Assembly: GCA_900472175.1 (NCBI GenBank)
Contig: UCHD01000011.1
Span: 1-64,000 of the forward strand
Length of the DNA stretch: 64,000 bases
DNA from: Hyphomicrobiales bacterium
Lineage (GTDB): Bacteria > Pseudomonadota > Alphaproteobacteria > Rhizobiales > Rhizobiaceae
Direction: 5' to 3'
The notes beneath the pieces are model-generated. The model saw only the letters and a list, made by a program, of their open reading frames with translations, had not been told where the DNA came from and made no database searches. Shown piece by piece: positions 1-9,103 of this stretch (the stretch's first letter is position 1; the number at the start of each line of letters is the position of its first letter). Both the position numbers and the translations under genes were made by a program.

Positions 1-24
1 TATGCCTCCGAGCGCATGGGCTGA
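1..24 (+). other. Possible 3' end of an upstream gene cut by the window edge
   Basis: Frame 1 reads seven sense codons (ending E-R-M-G) and then TGA at 22-24. A strong hairpin follows 28 bases later, as expected at the end of a rightward transcription unit. Too little is visible to name the protein, and the frame could be chance. Confidence 0.3.
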
Positions 25-52
25 TCCTTAACCAGCTCGCTGTCGTTCTTCG

Positions 53-86
53 CATCCCCGGACGCCCTGTGCGTCCGGGGATGTTT
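53..86 (+). terminator. Rho-independent-type terminator hairpin
   Basis: A perfect 13-bp stem, CATCCCCGGACGC paired with GCGTCCGGGGATG, encloses a CCTGT loop and is followed by only three T residues. It lies between the rightward upstream frame and the 3' end of the leftward FAD oxidoreductase, so it may separate two converging units. The short T-tract makes efficiency uncertain. Confidence 0.6.
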
Positions 87-111
87 CACATCTGGGGATG
101 TGCCGCGCAAC

Positions 112-1443
112 TCAAACCGGCGGCGCAATCTCAAGCGGGGAGCCATCTGAAAAGCGGCTGAATCGGAACGGCGCGGGATCAACGATCGGCGTGGTGCCCA
201 TGACGAGGTCGGCGGAGAGATGGCCGGCGCCTGGACCGATGCCGAAGCCGTGGCCTGAAAATCCTGTCGCGATGGTCAGTCCGGGGATGGCTTCCAGTGT
301 CGAAATGATCGGCACGGCGTCCGGCGTCACATCGATCAGGCCGGCCCAGATCTGCTCCACCCGCGCATCGCGCAGCACCGGCAGCGCTTCCGTGGCGGCT
401 TGCAGCGCGCGCAAGGCGGCCTTGCCATCCGGTTTCGGATCGAGAATCCGGTGACGTTCGAATGCGCCGGGCCGGTCGAGCGGGACGGCGGAAATTTCGA
501 ACAGCTCATTCCAGCTCTGTGTGCTCAGGCCGAGTTGCACTGAGTCCCCTTCGGCTTTTCAGGCAGGCTGGAAATCCCGGAAGAAGGCAAAACTGTCCGG
601 CACCAGCGCATGCATGTTGATACCGCCGTTGGCGATGGTGTAGCCGCCGTCGAGGCGTTTGCGATAGGCATAGGACGCGGTTGCGCCCGCGCCGTCCGGT
701 CCACGGTTGACTGCGCTGGTGCGCAATACCGAGTTGCGCACTTTCAGTTGCGGCAGCCGGATGCCAAGCCCCTTGCAGAACAGCCGTGACCATGCACCGC
801 CGGCAAGCACGACGGTGGAGGTTTCGATGCGGCCCTTCTCAGTGATGACGGCACTGATCCGGCCGGCACTTTTTTCGATGCCGCGCACGGCGCAGCCGGT
901 CAGGATGCGGGCACCGGCACGGCGCGCGCCCGCCGCAATTGCCGGTACCGCTTTTTGCGGTTCGGCGCGGCCATCGCTTGGCGTGTAGAGTGCGCCCTTG
1001 TATCGTTGCCCGGCGCCCAGCATCACGGCCGCCGTCTCGTCAGGGCCGATCTGGCGTGTGTCGAGCCCATGGGCTTGCGCCAGTTTCAGCCAGGCATCGC
1101 GATTGGCGATATCCGTTTCGGTCTCCGAGATGTAGGCAATCCCCGATCGGTGAAATCCGGTCTGTCCACCGACGCGCTCATCCAGTCCGTCCCAGATTTT
1201 CAAGGCTTCGATCGCCAGCGGAATTTCGCGCCGGTCACGGCCCATGACGCGAACCCAGCCCCAGTTGCGGCTCGACTGCTCGCCCCCAAGCACGCCTTTT
1301 TCGCAGAGCACAACGTCGACGCCGCGTTCGGCCAGGAACAGCACTGTGCTGACCCCGATAATGCCGCCGCCGATGATGACGACGTCTGCTTTCTTTGGCA
1401 GGGCGTGGTCGGTTTCACTGCGATCGAGAATGGGGGCGGGCAT
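112..1443 (-). pseudogene. FAD-dependent oxidoreductase (DadA/glycine oxidase-like), interrupted by an in-frame TGA
   Basis: The N-terminal part carries the dinucleotide-binding motif VVIIGGGIIGVST and reads as a DAO-family flavoprotein that would oxidise an amine or amino acid with FAD. The reading frame stops at TGA 561-559 after FRDFQPA, then continues in the same frame with KAEGDSVQLGLS to a normal C-terminus (142 codons from the next GTG). Joined, the product has about the family's usual length (430-440 residues). A single G-to-A change from TGG (Trp) would explain it; the family commonly has a Trp here, which is recalled knowledge. The ATG at 1443 is preferred over one 24 codons upstream because it lies close to the FAD motif. 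It may be a recent pseudogene, a sequencing error or, less likely, read-through. The LacI gene upstream is on the same strand. Confidence 0.8.
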
Positions 1444-1548
1444 GGGCGAAGGTTCCGTGCGTCGAAGGACGTTATCTCCGATGTGCACGGTATCTTGCCG
1501 TTGTTCAAGTCGCAAACAGTGGCCGGTTATCGGGTCCGCGTCTTGCCG

Positions 1549-2583
1549 TCAGGCGGGCAGTGAAAAAGCGTCGCTCTCGCCCTCGACCAGGTCTTCCGAC
1601 CAGACCTTCCTGAGTTCTGCATCCGGATAGAAATGGCTAAAGGCCGGCATGGTCGCAAGGAGCGCTTCCGCCAGCGCGATACCGAGATCGCGCCGCGATA
1701 GCGTGAAGCCGGTCAGGCTTGGCGAGAGGAAATGCGATTGCGGGCTCTGGCGGCCGATGATGGCGATATCGCGTCCAGGCTTGAGACCGGCTTCGCTCAT
1801 GCCACGATAGAAGCCTATGGCGATGGTTTCATTGACCAAAAGGATTGCGGTTGGCCGGTCCTTCATGGCCAGCAATTGCTGGGCGACATGATAGCCACCT
1901 GCCTCGTTCGGCTTCGAGCTGAAGACGAGATCGGGATCGAGCGTCAGTCCGTGTGCAGCAAGTGCCCGGGCGCTCTGATCGACGAAGAGATGACCGAGGT
2001 TGATATCATCATGCGGCCTTGTCACGGCGATCCGGTGATGACCTTTGGCCACCAGGCGGTCGATCGAGGTTTGCGCCATGCCTTCGAAATCGAGATCGAG
2101 CCAAGGCTGGCCGACATCCGTCAGGCTGCGTCCGAGCGTAACGAACGGAATCTTGCGTTTGGCGAGAAACTCGAAACGCGGATCGTGCCGCTGCGTCGCC
2201 GACAGGATGAGGCCATCGGCAAATCCGCGCGCGACGACGCGGCGGAGATAGTCGTCGGGGTCTTCTTCCGATGAGCAGAGCAGGGCAACCAGATCGAGAT
2301 GGTGGCGGGCAAACACCGTCTGCACGCCGTCGAATACGCTCATGAAGAACGTATCACCCTGGCCGGTGATCTCCGTGCCGGTCTGCATCATGAAGCCGAT
2401 GATGTTGGTGGTGCCCTGGCGCAGGCTGCGGCCGGATTGATTGGGCACGTAGCCGAGTTCGGCAGCGGCTTCGAGGACCTTGCGGCGTGTTTCCTCGTTG
2501 ACGTCAGGGCGCCCGTTCAGCGCCCGCGAGACGGTGCCGATAGAAATATCCAGATGCTGTGCAAGCCTGCGTATGCCCGTCAT
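1549..2583 (-). CDS. LacI-family transcriptional regulator of the adjacent sugar operon
   Basis: A LacI/GalR repressor of about 344 residues. The N-terminal helix-turn-helix reads MTGIRRLAQHLDISIGTVSR followed by ALNGRPDV and the hinge region, then a periplasmic-binding-protein-like sugar-sensing domain. The frame is open upstream to a TTG at 2643, but that would run over the divergent promoter's -35 element. The ATG at 2583 places the HTH at the very N-terminus, as is usual, so it is chosen. The gene is divergent from the oxidoreductase/isomerase/ABC operon, and a perfect 16-bp LacI-type palindrome lies between them. By inference it represses that operon until a sugar or sugar derivative binds; the ligand is unknown. 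Confidence 0.88.
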   Translation of the reverse strand: MTGIRRLAQHLDISIGTVSRALNGRPDVNEETRRKVLEAAAELGYVPNQSGRSLRQGTTNIIGFMMQTGTEITGQGDTFFMSVFDGVQTVFARHHLDLVALLCSSEEDPDDYLRRVVARGFADGLILSATQRHDPRFEFLAKRKIPFVTLGRSLTDVGQPWLDLDFEGMAQTSIDRLVAKGHHRIAVTRPHDDINLGHLFVDQSARALAAHGLTLDPDLVFSSKPNEAGGYHVAQQLLAMKDRPTAILLVNETIAIGFYRGMSEAGLKPGRDIAIIGRQSPQSHFLSPSLTGFTLSRRDLGIALAEALLATMPAFSHFYPDAELRKVWSEDLVEGESDAFSLPA

Positions 2584-2629
2584 TTCAGCTGCTTTCAACG
2601 CGTGATTTCGGTTGCCCAATGCTTCTCTA

Positions 2630-2674
2630 TTGACACGTTTCAAAAATCGTTCATAGTTCCGTAAACGTTTACGG
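2630..2674 (+). promoter_or_regulatory. Sigma70-type promoter with overlapping LacI-family operator
   Basis: TTGACA at 2630-2635 and ATAGTT at 2653-2658 are separated by 17 bases and point at the operon starting at 2724. Directly after the -10 comes the perfect palindrome CCGTAAACGTTTACGG (2659-2674), which has the CG-centred inverted form typical of LacI/GalR operators. It would sit over the transcription start, a classical repression position. The divergent LacI gene starts 76 bases away, so the site may also give autoregulation. Confidence 0.75.
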
Positions 2675-2723
2675 TGGCCGAAAAGGAGCGAAAACCGTAG
2701 ACTTTAAGGAGGAGAAACCCATT

Positions 2724-3746
2724 TTGCGTGCAGTTCTGTGCGGGTGCGGAGCCATGGCCAAAGGCTGGCTCAAGGCGATCGCCGAAAACCCTGAAATTCG
2801 CTCGGCGGTTGAAGTCGTCGGGCTCGTCGACGTCAATCCAGCGGCGGCAAAAGCGCTGGCCGATGAGTTCGGATTGACGAATGCCGTTATCGGTTCCGAC
2901 CTTGCCGACGTTTTGGAAAAGACCTCAGCCGAAATCGTCTTCGATGTTGTCATTCCGTCTGCCCGCCACGATGTGGTGGGAACGGCGCTCGCCCATGGTT
3001 GCCACGTGCTCAGTGAAAAGCCGATGGCGGCGTCGATCGCGGAAGGGCGTTCGTTGATTGCGCAAGCCGAGGCCGCCGGAAAGGTTCACGCCATTGTCCA
3101 GAACCGCCGGTTCATCTCGGGCATTCGCCGCATCCGCCGTCTGGTGGAAAGCGGTGCGCTCGGCGAACTCACGGCGATCCATTGCGACTTCTTCATCGGC
3201 GCGCATTTCGGCGGGTTCCGCGAAGAGATGGACAATGTGCTGCTGCTCGACATGGCGATCCACACATTCGACGCCGCCCGTTTCGTGGCGGACAAGGTGC
3301 CTGTGGCGGTCTATTGCCATGAGAGTAATCCGCGCGGTTCCTGGTATGGGCATGGCGCGGCCGCCAATGCGATCTTCGAATTCTCCGATGACGTGACGTT
3401 TACCTATCGTGGCTCCTGGTGTGCGGAAGGGGCCAATACCAGCTGGGAAAGCCAGTGGCGGATCATCGGTACCAAGGGCACGCTGCTCTGGGATGGTGCG
3501 GACGACTTCAAGGCTGGCGTGATCGCGGGTTCGGAAGGTTTCTTTCGTCCGATCGAAGCTATCGACGTGCCGCAACCGGCAAACGAGGCGCAGACCCATG
3601 GCCATGCCAGCGTGATCGCCGACTTCCTCACCGCCATCCGCACCGGCGCCAAGCCGGAGACCGTCAGCAACGACAATATCAACAGCCTTGCCATGGTGTT
3701 TGCGGCGATCGAGAGCGCCCGCACCCAGCAGCGCGTGACCTTATGA
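2724..3746 (+). CDS. Gfo/Idh/MocA-family NAD(P)-dependent oxidoreductase
   Basis: 340 residues. The Rossmann start is AVLCGCGAMAKGWLKAI and the family motif H-V-L-S-E-K-P-M-A (catalytic Lys in EKP) follows near residue 98, then the alpha/beta Gfo/Idh C-terminal domain. Members oxidise or reduce sugars and cyclitols at one carbon. The start is TTG at 2724, supported by an ideal AAGGAGGAG ribosome-binding site at 2706-2714. It is the first gene of an operon that continues with a TIM-barrel isomerase and a sugar ABC importer. This suggests a catabolic dehydrogenase acting on the imported sugar, possibly giving a keto-sugar; the substrate cannot be read from the sequence. Confidence 0.88.
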   Translation: MRAVLCGCGAMAKGWLKAIAENPEIRSAVEVVGLVDVNPAAAKALADEFGLTNAVIGSDLADVLEKTSAEIVFDVVIPSARHDVVGTALAHGCHVLSEKPMAASIAEGRSLIAQAEAAGKVHAIVQNRRFISGIRRIRRLVESGALGELTAIHCDFFIGAHFGGFREEMDNVLLLDMAIHTFDAARFVADKVPVAVYCHESNPRGSWYGHGAAANAIFEFSDDVTFTYRGSWCAEGANTSWESQWRIIGTKGTLLWDGADDFKAGVIAGSEGFFRPIEAIDVPQPANEAQTHGHASVIADFLTAIRTGAKPETVSNDNINSLAMVFAAIESARTQQRVTL

Positions 3747-3762
3747 AGAACAGGACAGTTTG

Positions 3763-4665
3763 ATGAGCAATCCGGCAAAAGCCATCCGCATCGGTACCAT
3801 GATCAGCGCATCCGCAGGCAAAGCGGCGGAGCGCATCGGCAAGGTGGCAGACATGGGCTTCGAAAGCTTCGAACCCTTTTTCTGGCAGACAACCAATGGC
3901 CAGAATCTCGCCGAACTTGGCAAGCGCTGCGTCGAGGCGATCGGCGATCGCGACATCACCATTTCGACACTCGGCATGTTCGGAAACCCGCTGGAAACCA
4001 CGGACATCGACCGCGATACGCTGCAGGGCTGGAAGGACTGCATCGACAACGCCCACCATTTCGGCGCCACTTGCGTGGCGGGTTTCACCGGCCGTATTCG
4101 CAACAAGCCGCTGACCGATAGCCTGCCGCGCTACAAGGAAATCTGGAGCGAGCTTGCCAAGCGCGCCGCCGACAAGGGCGTCAAGATCGCTTTCGAGAAT
4201 TGCGCCATGGATGGCAACTGGGCAACCGGCGATTGGAATATCGCCCATAATCCGGATGCCTGGGAACTGATGTTCAACGAGACACCGGACGATAATATCG
4301 GGCTCGAATGGGAGCCCTGCCACCAGATGGTCTATCTCATTGATCCGCTGCCGCAGATCCGCAAATGGGCGAAAAAGATTTTCCACGTGCATGGCAAGGA
4401 CGCGACGATCCGCTGGGGCGTCATCCGCGAGCACGGCATTTTCGGCAAGGAAAAATTCGTCTTCATGCGCACGCCGGGCTTTGGCGACACCAACTGGACG
4501 GATGTAATCTCGGAACTACGCCTTGCCGGCTGGTCGGGCTCGATCGACATCGAAGGCTGGCACGATCCGGTTTATCGCGATGCGCTCGAAATGACCGGCC
4601 AGGTTCATGGCCTCAATTATCTGAAGGTATGCCGGGGCGGTGATTTCGTTACCGATCCCGCCTGA
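3763..4665 (+). CDS. Sugar phosphate isomerase/epimerase-like TIM-barrel protein
   Basis: About 300 residues of the AP-endonuclease-2/xylose-isomerase-like TIM-barrel family. Metal-ligand-type positions are visible as IAFENCAMDGNW, GLEWEPCHQ, FHVHGKDA and SIDIEGWHDP, that is the Glu, Asp, His and Glu residues these metalloenzymes use. The ATG at 3763 is preferred to the TTG one codon earlier. It follows the oxidoreductase by 16 bases and precedes the solute-binding protein. The pairing of a Gfo/Idh dehydrogenase with a TIM-barrel isomerase is common in sugar and inositol catabolism, where the second enzyme epimerises, isomerises or dehydrates the keto-sugar. The exact reaction is unknown. Confidence 0.85.
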   Translation: MSNPAKAIRIGTMISASAGKAAERIGKVADMGFESFEPFFWQTTNGQNLAELGKRCVEAIGDRDITISTLGMFGNPLETTDIDRDTLQGWKDCIDNAHHFGATCVAGFTGRIRNKPLTDSLPRYKEIWSELAKRAADKGVKIAFENCAMDGNWATGDWNIAHNPDAWELMFNETPDDNIGLEWEPCHQMVYLIDPLPQIRKWAKKIFHVHGKDATIRWGVIREHGIFGKEKFVFMRTPGFGDTNWTDVISELRLAGWSGSIDIEGWHDPVYRDALEMTGQVHGLNYLKVCRGGDFVTDPA

Positions 4666-4754
4666 TTGATCAGACAGGCTTGAGAGACTGACATGGACTG
4701 AAGAAGGCCGGCATGGAGGATGTCGGCCGACAGGATAACCACAAGGAGGAAATC

Positions 4755-5987
4755 ATGGGTATCCGCAAATACGCAGTCATTGGTGCAATGGCGCTGGCAG
4801 GCGTCTCTATGTTCGGCCTTTCCGCCAAGGCGGAAGATGTGAAGCTCACCGTCTGGTCGCTTGACCGGGACATCCAACCGGCACCGCATCTGGTGGCCGA
4901 TTTCAACAAGCTCAACAACGGCATTCAGATCGAATACCGCCAGATCCAGTTCGACGATGTCGTCAGCGAGGCGATGCGCGCCTATTCGACCGGCCAGGCA
5001 CCGGATATTATCGCCATCGACAATCCCGAACATGCGCTGTTTTCGTCGCGCGGCGCCTTCCTTGATCTCACCGACATGATCTCGAAATCGACAGTGATCA
5101 AGCCGGAGAACTATTTCCCCGGCCCGCTGAAATCGGTTGAATGGGACGGCAAGTATTACGGCGTGCCGAAAGCGACGAACACGATCGCGCTCTACTACAA
5201 CAAGGACATGTTCAAGGCGAAAGGGCTTGATCCGAACAAGCCGCCGCAGACCTGGGACGAGCTTGTCGAGGACGCACGCAAGCTGACCGACCCGGCGGCC
5301 AATGTCTATGGTCTGGCCTTCTCGGCCAAGGCCAATGAGGAAGGCACGTTCCAGTTCCTGCCCTGGGCGCAGATGGGCGGCGGCAGCTATGAAAACATCA
5401 ATTCCGAAGGTGCCGTAAAGGCATTGACCGTCTGGAAGACGATCATGGACGAAAAGCTGGCGTCGCCGGATACGCTGACCCGCGGCCAGTGGGATTCGAC
5501 CGGCACGTTCAACTCGGGCAATGCCGCCATGGCGATCTCCGGTCCGTGGGAACTCGACCGCATGTCGCAGGAAGCGAAATTCGACTGGGGCGTGACGCTG
5601 CTGCCCGTTCCGCAGGAAGGTGCAGAACGTTCGTCCGCCATGGGCGATTTCAACTGGGCGATCTTCGCCTCGACCAAACATCCGGAGGAAGCCTTCAAGG
5701 CGCTTGAGTTTTTCGCCTCGCAGGATGACAAGATGTTCAAGAATTACGGCCAGCTTCCGGCCCGCTCCGATATCGCGATCCCGGCAACCGGCCAGGCGCT
5801 GAAGGATGCTGGACTGCAAGTCTTTCTCGAACAGCTGAAATACGCCAAGCCGCGCGGCCCGCATCCGGAATGGCCGAAGATCTCCAAGGCGATCCAGGAT
5901 GCCATTCAGGCAGCGCTCACCGGCCAGTCGAGCCCGAAGGACGCGCTTGATCAGGCGGCAGAGAAGATCAAGGCTGTGTTGGGTTAA
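4755..5987 (+). CDS. ABC sugar transporter, periplasmic solute-binding protein (MalE/family 1)
   Basis: 410 residues. The start is ATG 4755 with AAGGAGG at 4743-4749; an in-frame ATG 14 codons upstream would bury this site and lengthen the signal peptide. The N-terminus [20 protein letters not shown] ends in a Sec signal cleaved after SAKA. The mature part is a typical bilobed family 1 sugar-binding protein (VWSLDRD near the start, [15 protein letters not shown] and AISGPWELD in the core). It delivers substrate to the two permeases downstream. The mosaic repeat between it and the first permease may uncouple expression so that binding protein exceeds membrane parts; that is inference. Confidence 0.92.
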   Translation: MGIRKYAVIGAMALAGVSMFGLSAKAEDVKLTVWSLDRDIQPAPHLVADFNKLNNGIQIEYRQIQFDDVVSEAMRAYSTGQAPDIIAIDNPEHALFSSRGAFLDLTDMISKSTVIKPENYFPGPLKSVEWDGKYYGVPKATNTIALYYNKDMFKAKGLDPNKPPQTWDELVEDARKLTDPAANVYGLAFSAKANEEGTFQFLPWAQMGGGSYENINSEGAVKALTVWKTIMDEKLASPDTLTRGQWDSTGTFNSGNAAMAISGPWELDRMSQEAKFDWGVTLLPVPQEGAERSSAMGDFNWAIFASTKHPEEAFKALEFFASQDDKMFKNYGQLPARSDIAIPATGQALKDAGLQVFLEQLKYAKPRGPHPEWPKISKAIQDAIQAALTGQSSPKDALDQAAEKIKAVLG

Positions 5988-5994
5988 GCTGGCG

Positions 5995-6124
5995 GCTTCT
6001 CTCTTCTCTCCTGCGGGGAGAAGATGCCCAACGGGCAGATGAGGGGGAGCAACAATCTCCGTCTTCGCGGATAAACCCTCATCGCCTCGCTTTGCTCGGC
6101 ACTTCTCCCCGCTGGGGAGAAGAG
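5995..6124. repeat. Rhizobial-type palindromic intergenic mosaic repeat, copy 1 (RIME-like)
   Basis: The two ends are inverted copies of one another, CTTCTCTCCTGCGGGGAGAAG and ACTTCTCCCCGCTGGGGAGA, and each end is itself a hairpin. Inner hallmarks are GATGAGGGGGA and CCCTCATCGCCTCGCTTTG. The same modules occur at 44872-45005. Known rhizobial RIME elements have this form; the assignment is from memory. It sits inside an operon, between the binding-protein and permease genes, where its hairpins could affect mRNA stability or partly terminate transcription. Confidence 0.8.
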
Positions 6125-6222
6125 GCTTCGCCGATGGCCTGGGCCATCATCATTTCCTCCCGGAAGGGGTTGTCTCTCGCGCGAATGCGCCGGGCAGCCC
6201 CGTTCGGAGCATCGGAGGCCCC

Positions 6223-7125
6223 ATGAAGAGGCTGCTTTCCAGCATCCGGGATGGCAACGGTTTCGATATCGTGCTCGTCGCCTTTCCGCTCGGTTTTCTG
6301 TTTCTGATGGCGGGTCTACCGCTGCTCTACAATATCCTGATGAGCTTTCAGGAAGTCGACATGTTCAGCCTCGGCACGTTCCTGCGGCCGTTCGTTGGTT
6401 TCAAGAACTATCAGGACCTGTTTGCCCAGCCGGAGACATGGCCGATCCTTGGCAATACCGCGATCTTCGTCACCGGCTCGATTGCCGGGCAATTCCTGAT
6501 CGGCTTTGGGCTCGCGCTGTTCTTCTGGGTGAATTTTCCCGGTGCCTCGTGGCTGCGTGGCCTATTTCTCGTGTCCTGGGTGATGCCGGGTCTTGTCGTC
6601 GGCGCCATCTGGAACTGGATCCTGTCAGGAGATTTCGGCGTGTTGAATTTCATGCTGCGGGAAACCGGCATCATCTCGGGCAACATTTTCTGGCGCTCCG
6701 ATCCGAACTATTCGCTCTATGCCGTCATCATCGCCAATATCTGGCTGGGCACTGCCTTCAACATGATCCTATTATCCGTCGGGCTGGCCAGCATTCCCGG
6801 CGATCTCTATGAGGCTGCCGAACTCGACGGCGCCAATGCCTGGCAACGCTTCTGGACGATCACCCTGCCGATGATGCGCTCGACCATCGGCGCCATCGTT
6901 TCGCTCGGCCTGATCTTCACGCTGCAGCAATTCGACCTCTTTGCCGCCATCACCTCCGGCGGGCCGAACAATTCGTCCAACGTCACGCAATACTGGGCGT
7001 GGGACCTGTCCTTCCGGCAATATGACTTCGCCAAGGGAGCGACGATCTCCGTCATCATGATCGTCTTCGTGATGTTCGCCTCGGTCGTCTATGTCCGCTC
7101 CACACGTCATGAGGTGCGCGGATGA
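6223..7125 (+). CDS. ABC sugar transporter permease (MalF-like)
   Basis: 300 residues and about six membrane segments, starting with VLVAFPLGFLFLMAGLPLLY. The binding-protein-dependent permease (EAA) loop reads EAAELDGANAWQRFWTITLP near residue 198 and contacts the ATPase. ATG 6223 has GGAGG nine bases upstream. Its stop overlaps the next start in an ATGA, so the two permeases are translationally coupled. It forms one half of the inner-membrane channel. Confidence 0.93.
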   Translation: MKRLLSSIRDGNGFDIVLVAFPLGFLFLMAGLPLLYNILMSFQEVDMFSLGTFLRPFVGFKNYQDLFAQPETWPILGNTAIFVTGSIAGQFLIGFGLALFFWVNFPGASWLRGLFLVSWVMPGLVVGAIWNWILSGDFGVLNFMLRETGIISGNIFWRSDPNYSLYAVIIANIWLGTAFNMILLSVGLASIPGDLYEAAELDGANAWQRFWTITLPMMRSTIGAIVSLGLIFTLQQFDLFAAITSGGPNNSSNVTQYWAWDLSFRQYDFAKGATISVIMIVFVMFASVVYVRSTRHEVRG

Positions 7126-7949
7126 GTGATACCAATCGCAACCGCCTGATGCTGGTGATCGCCATCGTCATGGCAGCAATCTATCTGTTCCCGCTTTACT
7201 GGATGTTCATCACCGCTTTGAAAAGCGGTTCGGAGATGTTTGCCACACCCCCGAGCTTCTGGCCGTCGGAACCGCAGCGGAGCACCTATGCCTTCGTCTG
7301 GGAAAGCCGGGGCATGGGACGCTATCTGTGGAACTCGCTGATCATCGCCTTCGGCTCGGTCATCCTGATCACCGTACTTGGTGTCGGCTGCGCCTATGTG
7401 CTGGCGCGCTATCGCAACGTCTGGGTGGATATCGGGCTGTTTCTGATCCTGATGCTGCAGGTCCTGCCGGCATCGCTGATGATCACGCCCATCTTCGTCG
7501 GTTTCTCGCAACTCGGCATGCTGAACTATCCCCGTCTTGCCGTGATCATCGCGATTGCCGCCAAAAGCATGCCATTCTTTGTCGTGCTGGTGCGCGCCAC
7601 CTTCATGGCGGTGCCACAGGAGCTGGAAGAAGCAGCCCTTGTTGACGGCAATTCGCGGGTCGGCGCTTTCTTCAACATCGTGCTGCCGCTTGCCCGCAAC
7701 GGTATCCTTGTCAGCGCCATTTTGATCTTCATGCAGGCCTTCGGCGAGTTCGTCTATTCGAAATCGATCATCCAGGCGGTGGAACTGCAGCCCGCCAGCG
7801 TCGGCCTCAATTCGTTCATGGGACCGAACACCAATGAATGGAACAACATCATGGCCTATGCCACGATCTATGTGACCCCCATCCTCGCCATCTTCGTGCT
7901 GTTGCAGCGGCGCATCGTCTCCGGCCTTACTTCGGGAGCCATCAAATGA
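7122..7949 (+). CDS. ABC sugar transporter permease (MalG-like)
   Basis: 275 residues with six predicted membrane segments and the EAA-type loop EEAALVDGNSRVGAFFNIVL near residue 168. It shares ATGA with the preceding permease and again with the following ATPase, so the three are tightly coupled. It is the second half of the transmembrane channel for the sugar bound by the protein encoded at 4755. Confidence 0.93.
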   Translation: MSDTNRNRLMLVIAIVMAAIYLFPLYWMFITALKSGSEMFATPPSFWPSEPQRSTYAFVWESRGMGRYLWNSLIIAFGSVILITVLGVGCAYVLARYRNVWVDIGLFLILMLQVLPASLMITPIFVGFSQLGMLNYPRLAVIIAIAAKSMPFFVVLVRATFMAVPQELEEAALVDGNSRVGAFFNIVLPLARNGILVSAILIFMQAFGEFVYSKSIIQAVELQPASVGLNSFMGPNTNEWNNIMAYATIYVTPILAIFVLLQRRIVSGLTSGAIK

Positions 7950-9013
7950 CCAAGCAGATCGAGCTCTCGGGCGTCAATAAATATTACGGCGCTTTCCATG
8001 CCCTGAAAAACATCGAACTCAGCATCGAAAAGGGCAGCTTTGTTGCGCTCGTTGGCCCGTCCGGCTGCGGCAAGTCCACGCTGTTGCGCTCGCTGGCCGG
8101 ATTGGAAAGCATCTCGACGGGCGATCTGAAGATTGCCGGCGAGCTGATGAACAACGTGCCGCCGCGCAAGCGCGACATTGCCATGGTGTTCCAGTCCTAC
8201 GCGCTTTATCCGCATATGACGGTGGAACAGAACCTCACCTACAGCCTGCGCATTCGCGGTGTCCCCAAAGCGGAGGCCAAGAAGGCGGCAGAAGAGGTTG
8301 CGGCGACAACCGGGCTTTCCCAGCTTCTCGGCCGCTATCCGCGCGAACTCTCCGGTGGCCAGCGCCAGCGTGTCGCCATGAGCCGGGCGATTATCCGCCA
8401 TCCCAAGGCGTTCCTGTTCGACGAGCCGCTGTCCAATCTCGATGCGGCCCTGCGTGTTCATATGCGCAAGGAAATCCGCACCCTGCATGACCGGCTTGGC
8501 GCAACCTCCGTTTATGTGACGCATGACCAGATCGAAGCCATGACTATGGCCGATCATGTCGTGGTGATGAAGGATGGCGTCATCGAGCAGCAGGGCGCGC
8601 CGCTCGAGCTTTACGACCGGCCGGCCAACAGGTTTGTCGCCGGTTTCATCGGCTCGCCGGCGATGAATTTCGTGCCTGCTGTTGTCGGCGAGGATGGCCG
8701 TTCACTGGCGGTTGATGTGGGCGAAAAGCAGACCATCACGCTCGACCGGCAACTGCAGCCGGGGCGCAGGGTGACGGCGGGGCTGAGGCCGGAACATCTG
8801 CATTTCGTCGAACCGGGGCAGGGCGTCTTCCGCCTGCCGGTCGGTATCGTCGAAAGTACCGGCTCGGCGACCTACATCACCACGGCCACCGCGGCGGAAG
8901 TGACGATTGTTGAAACGGCGCGCAGACCGGTGCGGACCGGCGACATTATTGATGTGTCGATCCGGCCATCCGATGTTCATGTGTTCGATGGCGAGAGCGG
9001 TTTGCGGGTATGA
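7946..9013 (+). CDS. ABC sugar transporter ATP-binding protein (UgpC/MalK type)
   Basis: 355 residues. Walker A GPSGCGKST is at residues 37-45, the signature LSGGQRQRVAMSRA starts at 135, Walker B is FLFDEPLSNLD, and a C-terminal TOBE/MalK regulatory domain follows. The frame is open upstream into the permease gene, but the ATG at 7946 gives the standard N-terminus MTKQIELSGVNKYYG and the ATGA overlap. It energises the permeases above. It is the last gene of the operon; a short GC hairpin follows (around 9014-9040) without a T-tract. Confidence 0.94.
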   Translation: MTKQIELSGVNKYYGAFHALKNIELSIEKGSFVALVGPSGCGKSTLLRSLAGLESISTGDLKIAGELMNNVPPRKRDIAMVFQSYALYPHMTVEQNLTYSLRIRGVPKAEAKKAAEEVAATTGLSQLLGRYPRELSGGQRQRVAMSRAIIRHPKAFLFDEPLSNLDAALRVHMRKEIRTLHDRLGATSVYVTHDQIEAMTMADHVVVMKDGVIEQQGAPLELYDRPANRFVAGFIGSPAMNFVPAVVGEDGRSLAVDVGEKQTITLDRQLQPGRRVTAGLRPEHLHFVEPGQGVFRLPVGIVESTGSATYITTATAAEVTIVETARRPVRTGDIIDVSIRPSDVHVFDGESGLRV

Positions 9014-9103
9014 CGGCCGCCATTCCAGGGTGACGGCGGCGCTATACATCGGCAGGTCGGCGCGATAATCTTAGCGCCGATCAGCCAAGGTATGCAGAAC
9101 CGC

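Noticed and set aside
4617..5864. A 415-codon minus-strand frame over the binding-protein gene
   Set aside because: The plus-strand gene has a signal peptide, ideal ribosome-binding site and complete family sequence; the reverse frame has none of these.
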